Assembly (NCBI GenBank): GCA_046582565.1
Contig: JAYGED010000120.1
Location: 1 to 13,964, forward strand
Reading direction: 5' to 3'
DNA: 13,964 nt
Source: JAYGED01 sp046582565
GTDB taxonomy: Bacteria > Pseudomonadota > Alphaproteobacteria > JAAXGF01
Within the stretch, counting starts at the first letter, position 1. The number at the start of each line of letters is the position of its first letter. Shown piece after piece: positions 11,299-13,964 of the stretch. The position numbers were made by a program, and so were the translations under genes. The notes under the pieces are model-generated. The model did no database searches. It was not told the origin of the DNA and worked only from the letters and a program-made list of their open reading frames with translations.

Positions 11299-11643
11299 TG
11301 GTCGTCTCCACTGTTTGAAGATGGCGCGGCGCCCACACTCGATACTCCAGGCGGCACGTTGCCAACTTCGTTGCGTCTAGACTCAACTGGCGAGCCAGTC
11401 GAGCCCGGTTCGCCTGTCCCAGAAATCCAACCCCAGTCCGCCGTGCCAACCGGCGCGGCATAAATGGGTCTGATCCCTGCCTATGCGGGCGGAAAACTTC
11501 CATTGAATCCCGGCAAACGTCGTGCAGCGATACCCACAGTCTCGGACAGGTTGGCGAGAAAGCCAAAGCTCGCTCACCGTCACCGCCATCCGCCCCTAGG
11601 GACAGGCTGGCGGCGAAACTCAAAATCTTTTCAGCGGCGACGC
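11299..11643 (-). promoter_or_regulatory. rplJ leader, probable L10(L12) autoregulatory RNA
   Basis: No recognisable gene lies in this 345-nt gap between rplA and rplJ. In many bacteria it is the site where the L10-L12 complex binds the mRNA. The sequence is rich in pairing. GCATA/TATGC (11458-11486) closes an inner GGG/CCC. CCGGTT pairs with AACCGG (11448-11453 with 11405-11410). A tight hairpin ACTGG-CTCG-CCAGT is at 11386-11399. GGCACG pairs with CGTGCC (11442-11447 with 11353-11358), an interaction that crosses the CCGGTT helix. CCGCCA/TGGCGG (11583-11613) encloses a CCCTAGGG palindrome. I could not find a convincing promoter or an intrinsic terminator in it, so transcription may read through from rplA. 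The assignment rests on position and structure; the L10 motif itself was not verified. Confidence 0.6.
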
Positions 11644-12351
11644 TCACTCGGCGGCAGCGCTGGATTGCATTGCAACATCGACCTTGATGCCCGGCCCGAT
11701 GGTCGAGCTGATCGATACCCTCTTCATATATATTCCCTTGACCCCCGACGGCTTGGCCTTGGTAATGGCGTCGATGAAGGTGCGCAGGTTTTCGACCAGC
11801 TGGTCTTCGCTGAAGCTCAGCTTGCCGACACCAGCATGGATGATGCCCGCCTTCTCAACACGGAACTGAATTTCGCCGCCCTTGGCCGAGGCGACCGCAT
11901 CGGCAATATCCATCGTCACCGTGCCGAGCTTGGGGTTCGGCATCAGCCCGCGCGGTCCCAGGACCTTACCCAGGCGGCCGACCACCGACATCATGTCCGG
12001 GGTCGCGATGCAGCGATCGAAATTCATCTCGCCGCCCTGGATGCGTTCGGCGAGGTCTTCGGCGCCGACCAGATCGGCGCCGGCGGCCTCGGCCTCGGCG
12101 GCTTTATCTCCTTTGGCGAACACCGCGACACGCACCGATTTGCCGGTACCGTGGGGTAATTGCACCACACCGCGCACCATCTGATCGGCATGGCGCGGAT
12201 CGACGCCAAGGCCAATGGATATCTCGACGGTCTCGTCGAATTTTGCCTTGCCGCGGTCCTTCATCATCTTCACCGCCTCGTCGAGCGGGTAGCTTGCATG
12301 GCGGTCAATGCCCTCACGGGCCGCGAGCATTCTTTTTCCTGTTTTTGCCAT
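11644..12351 (-). CDS. rplA: 50S ribosomal protein L1
   Basis: L1 binds 23S rRNA helices 76-78 at the mobile stalk beside the E site, helps release deacylated tRNA, and in many bacteria represses the rplK-rplA mRNA. The product is 235 residues, normal length. KFDETVEISIGLGVDPRHADQ spans about 38-58, and the signature GRLGKVLGPRGLMPNPKLG about 125-143. Both halves of domain I (residues 1-70 and 160-230) and the inserted domain II are present. The frame is open upstream to 12603 through antisense-like sequence, but the ATG at 12351-12349 (MAKTGKRML) is supported by GGAG 7 nt upstream. That site lies inside the end of rplK. Only 4 nt separate rplK and rplA, so they are translationally coupled. 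Confidence 0.98.
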   Translation of the reverse strand: MAKTGKRMLAAREGIDRHASYPLDEAVKMMKDRGKAKFDETVEISIGLGVDPRHADQMVRGVVQLPHGTGKSVRVAVFAKGDKAAEAEAAGADLVGAEDLAERIQGGEMNFDRCIATPDMMSVVGRLGKVLGPRGLMPNPKLGTVTMDIADAVASAKGGEIQFRVEKAGIIHAGVGKLSFSEDQLVENLRTFIDAITKAKPSGVKGIYMKRVSISSTIGPGIKVDVAMQSSAAAE

Positions 12352-12355
12352 AGTC

Positions 12356-12787
12356 CTACTCCACCACCTCGACGCCCATGGAGCGCGCCGAGCCCGACAG
12401 GATGCGGCAGGCCGCGTCGATGTCGTTTGCATTAAGATCGACCATCTTCTGCTCGGCAATCTCCCGGATCTGCGCCATGGAAACCCGGCCAACGGGTTCT
12501 TCGCGGCCCGGCTCGCTTGAGGCTTTCTCCAGCTTCGCCGCCTTCTTGATGAAATAGCTCGCCGGTGGCGTCTTGCGGATGAAGCTGAAGCTGCGATCTG
12601 CATAAACCGTGATCACCACGGGGATCGGCATGCCCGGCTCCATACCCTGGGTCTCGGCATTGAACGCCTTACAGAACTCCATGATGTTGAGGCCGCGCTG
12701 GCCCAACGCAGGGCCGATGGGCGGTGACGGATTCGCCTTCGCCGCCGGCACTTGCAGTTTTATGTAACCAGTAATCTTCTTCGCCAT
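12356..12787 (-). CDS. rplK: 50S ribosomal protein L11
   Basis: L11 binds the GTPase-associated region of 23S rRNA at the base of the L7/L12 stalk; it is needed for RelA activation and is the site of thiostrepton action. The product is 143 residues, standard length. The N-terminal domain holds the proline-rich PSPPIGPALGQRGLNI (about 21-36), contacting the stalk base and the thiostrepton site. The C-terminal half, about 75-143, is the rRNA-binding domain (KTPPASYFIKKAA, then GRVSMAQIREIAEQK, and the end MGVEVVE). The ATG at 12787-12785 follows GAGGGAG. A probable L1-binding hairpin lies 26 nt upstream (12813-12841). Confidence 0.98.
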   Translation of the reverse strand: MAKKITGYIKLQVPAAKANPSPPIGPALGQRGLNIMEFCKAFNAETQGMEPGMPIPVVITVYADRSFSFIRKTPPASYFIKKAAKLEKASSEPGREEPVGRVSMAQIREIAEQKMVDLNANDIDAACRILSGSARSMGVEVVE

Positions 12788-12812
12788 AATACTCCCTCAA
12801 TCAAACTGGGAC

Positions 12813-12841
12813 CGTGGTCCGGCCATGGCGGGCCTCCCACG
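12813..12841 (-). promoter_or_regulatory. Probable L1-binding autoregulatory hairpin before rplK
   Basis: On the transcript CGTGG (12841-12837) pairs with CCACG (12817-12813). An asymmetric internal loop (GA against GGA) separates this from a second helix GGCC/GGCC (12834-12831 with 12824-12821) closed by CGCCAT. The string GTGGGAGGC matches the L1-binding part of bacterial 23S rRNA, where a GGUGGGAGGC strand pairs to ...ACCACC. L1 is known to repress the L11-L1 operon by binding such a mimic. The structure is visible in the sequence; the regulation is inferred from the known system. Confidence 0.75.
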
Positions 12842-12879
12842 AACGATCGCCTCTCCAGGAGGAGCGGCGGACAAATTAA

Positions 12880-13410
12880 TCAGGCCTTTTCGACCTGGGC
12901 GTACTCAAGCTCAACAGGCGTCGCGCGCCCAAAGATCGTAACCCCGACCTTAACCCGCGCGCGCTCTTCATCGACTTCCTCAACCAGGCCGTTGAACGAG
13001 GCGAAGGGACCGTCGCAAACCCGAACCGCCTCTCCGACTTCGAATGAAATCAAAGGCTTGGGCCTCTCCACACCATCCTTGACCTGATTGATGATGCGCT
13101 CGGCCTCGGCGTTGCTGATCGGCACCGGGCGTCCGCCCGCGCCAAGGAAACCAGTGACCTTCGATGTGTTCTTGACCAGATGCCAGCTTTCATCGTCGAG
13201 ATCGACCTTGACCAGCACATAGCCTGGGAAAAATTTTCGCTCCGATGTCACCTTCTGTCCGCGGCGCATCTCGACGACCTCTTCGGACGGCACCATCACT
13301 TCCTCGAAACGATCGGCCAGGCCTTTGATCTGGGCCTGCTCGCGGATCGCCTGTTCGACCTTGTGCTCGAAACCCGAATAGACATGAACGATATACCAAC
13401 GCATCGCCAT
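12880..13410 (-). CDS. nusG: Transcription termination/antitermination protein NusG
   Basis: NusG binds the RNA polymerase clamp, suppresses pausing, and links the polymerase to Rho or to ribosomal protein S10. The product is 176 residues, the usual length. The NGN domain is about 3-115: RWYIVHVYSGFEHKVEQAI at the start, with the polymerase-contacting KFFPGYVLV at 59-67. The KOW domain is about 123-176: VRVCDGPFASFNGLVEEVD, then VTIFGRATPVELEYAQVEK. The frame stays open upstream to 13470 across secE coding sequence, but the ATG at 13410-13408 has GGAGG 8 nt upstream and gives the standard MAMRWYIVHVYSG start. It starts 4 nt after the secE stop, with its ribosome binding site inside secE. Confidence 0.98.
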   Translation of the reverse strand: MAMRWYIVHVYSGFEHKVEQAIREQAQIKGLADRFEEVMVPSEEVVEMRRGQKVTSERKFFPGYVLVKVDLDDESWHLVKNTSKVTGFLGAGGRPVPISNAEAERIINQVKDGVERPKPLISFEVGEAVRVCDGPFASFNGLVEEVDEERARVKVGVTIFGRATPVELEYAQVEKA

Positions 13411-13414
13411 AGTA

Positions 13415-13612
13415 TCAGCCTCCGAACCCAAGAATAAGACGCACGCCGAAGGCGAGAATCTGATCGACAAAGAAAAAGAACACCGCCATCACCGCGACCA
13501 TGACAAACACCATTATCGTGGTGACGACCGTCTCCTTGCGAGTTGGCCAGGTGACTTTCGCAGTCTCCTGGCGAACTTGAGTGACGAATTCCTGTGGCGA
13601 CGTCTTGGACAT
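13415..13612 (-). CDS. secE: Preprotein translocase subunit SecE
   Basis: SecE is the essential small membrane subunit that clamps SecY in the protein-export channel. The product is 65 residues, typical of the short SecE of this group. Residues 1-27 form the amphipathic cytoplasmic helix, ending in the conserved VTWPTRKET (20-28). Residues about 29-50 are a single strongly hydrophobic transmembrane helix (TTIMVFVMVAVMAVFFFF), followed by a shorter hydrophobic tail to 61. The ATG at 13612-13610 has an AAGGA that is rather far away (about 13 nt). It lies between tRNA-Trp and nusG, with the secE-nusG pair 4 nt apart. The single-helix form, rather than the three-helix enterobacterial one, is normal outside gammaproteobacteria. 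Confidence 0.96.
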   Translation of the reverse strand: MSKTSPQEFVTQVRQETAKVTWPTRKETVVTTIMVFVMVAVMAVFFFFVDQILAFGVRLILGFGG

Positions 13613-13680
13613 CTTAAATCTGTATTCCTTCTCGGAGCAATCCGACTAAAAACTTCTTAGGGGCCCTCAAAACCTTGCCT

Positions 13681-13699
13681 ATACCGACTGAACTGGTAT
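13681..13699 (-). repeat. Short inverted repeat between tRNA-Trp and secE
   Basis: ATACC and GGTAT are perfect 5-nt arms around a 9-nt loop, 10 nt after the encoded CCA end of tRNA-Trp. It may assist 3' processing of the tRNA from a longer transcript. The stem is short and its role is unknown. No intrinsic terminator separates the tRNA from secE. Confidence 0.35.
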
Positions 13700-13708
13700 C
13701 CATCGTCC

Positions 13709-13784
13709 TGGCAGGAGTGGAGGGCCTCGAACCCCCAACCTCCGGTTTTGGAGACCGGCGCTCTGCCAATTGAGCTACACTCCT
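13709..13784 (-). tRNA. trnW: tRNA-Trp (CCA anticodon)
   Basis: All arms can be drawn. The 7-bp acceptor is AGGAGTG/CACTCCT. The D-arm is GCTC/GAGC. The anticodon stem is CCGGT/ACCGG around CTCCAAA, giving anticodon CCA at 34-36. A 5-nt variable loop follows. The T-arm is GGGGG/CCCTC around TTCGAGG, with one G-U pair. The discriminator is G73, as expected for bacterial tRNA-Trp, and the 3' CCA is encoded (13711-13709), giving exactly 76 nt. It sits between tuf and secE with no obvious terminator on either side, so it is probably cut out of a tuf-tRNA-secE-nusG transcript. Confidence 0.98.
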
Positions 13785-13827
13785 GCAGACGCCAGCCTTG
13801 AGCGTTCCTTCAACCTTATATGCCCGA

Positions 13828-13964
13828 TTACTCGACTATTTCAGTGACGACGCCGGCGCCGACGGTGCGGCCGCCTTCGCGGATGGCGAAACGCAGGCCT
13901 TCGTCCATGGCGATCGGCGCGATCAGCTTGACCGTCATGGTCACATTGTCGCCCGGCATCACCA
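13828..13964 (-). CDS. tuf: Elongation factor Tu, C-terminal end (5' part outside window)
   Basis: EF-Tu delivers aminoacyl-tRNA to the ribosomal A site. Only the last 44 codons are seen, beginning VMPGDNVTMTVKLIAPIAMD and ending GRTVGAGVVTEIVE followed by TAA at 13830-13828. This is the conserved third beta-barrel, ending in the GRTVGAG motif targeted by kirromycin-type EF-Tu work. The reading frame is intact to the window edge. Position before tRNA-Trp and secE corresponds to the tufB locus in other Proteobacteria. A second tuf after fusA, beyond the left edge, is likely but not visible. Confidence 0.97.
   Translation of the reverse strand, partial: VMPGDNVTMTVKLIAPIAMDEGLRFAIREGGRTVGAGVVTEIVE

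Noticed and set aside
11521..11643. A promoter for rplJ within the leader
   Set aside because: I looked for -35/-10 pairs with 16-18 bp spacing on the minus strand and found none convincing.
11288..11647. Minus-strand frame of 119 codons spanning the whole rplA-rplJ gap, with a GTGA overlap of the rplA stop
   Set aside because: No ribosome binding site precedes the GTG, the arginine-rich product has no recognisable features, and it runs over the structured leader and into rplJ in another frame. A chance frame is more likely; conservation in relatives would change this view.
12352..12603. N-terminal extension of rplA
   Set aside because: The open frame continues through rplK in another register with low-complexity Arg/Ser sequence. 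The ATG at 12351 gives the canonical L1 start. The same argument removes the extensions of rpsG (to 1218), nusG (to 13470) and the single-codon TTG extension of rpoC (to 6072).

Overview
The window is a core translation and transcription cluster, with every gene on the minus strand. Read 5'->3' in transcription order (right to left) it runs: tuf (3' end only) - tRNA-Trp(CCA) - secE - nusG - rplK - rplA - rplJ - rplL - rpoB - rpoC - terminator - promoter - rpsL - rpsG - fusA (5' end only). Gene order and protein character point to a Proteobacterium, most likely an Alphaproteobacterium: the rpoBC block runs directly into the str genes rpsL-rpsG-fusA, tRNA-Trp sits between tuf and secE, S12 carries SYIPGEGHNL, RpoC has the large insertion in the trigger loop, and RpoB starts MSYKFSGRKRTRRTF. 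The DNA is moderately GC-rich by eye. I cannot fix the order or genus; a free-living Rhodospirillales-like lineage is a guess.

Layout: 13828-13964 is the end of tuf (EF-Tu). 13709-13784 is a complete tRNA-Trp with its CCA end encoded. 12880-13612 is secE and nusG, 4 nt apart. 12356-12787 and 11644-12351 are rplK and rplA, also 4 nt apart, preceded by a hairpin that resembles the L1-binding site of 23S rRNA. 11299-11643 is a long structured leader in front of rplJ-rplL (10342-11298), the place where L10 control is expected. 6136-10224 and 1828-6069 are rpoB and rpoC, separated by a 66-nt spacer that can form hairpins. An intrinsic terminator at 1760-1798 closes the rpo unit. A new sigma70-type promoter at 1672-1700 with a GC-rich discriminator starts the str unit, and after a leader of about 170 nt come rpsL (1121-1492), rpsG (637-1107) and fusA (1-604).

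Together the genes supply elongation factors, the L11/L1/L10/L12 stalk-region proteins, the catalytic RNA polymerase subunits, the NusG factor, a Sec translocon subunit and the small-subunit proteins S12 and S7. No coding gene is truncated, frameshifted or fused apart from the two cut by the window edges, and there is no mobile element, CRISPR or foreign-looking island. I found no evidence of a previously undescribed system. What deserves a second look lies in the non-coding gaps: probable L1 and L10 autoregulatory RNAs, competing pairings in the rplJ leader, a structured rplL-rpoB spacer, and the clean terminator/promoter boundary between rpoC and rpsL.
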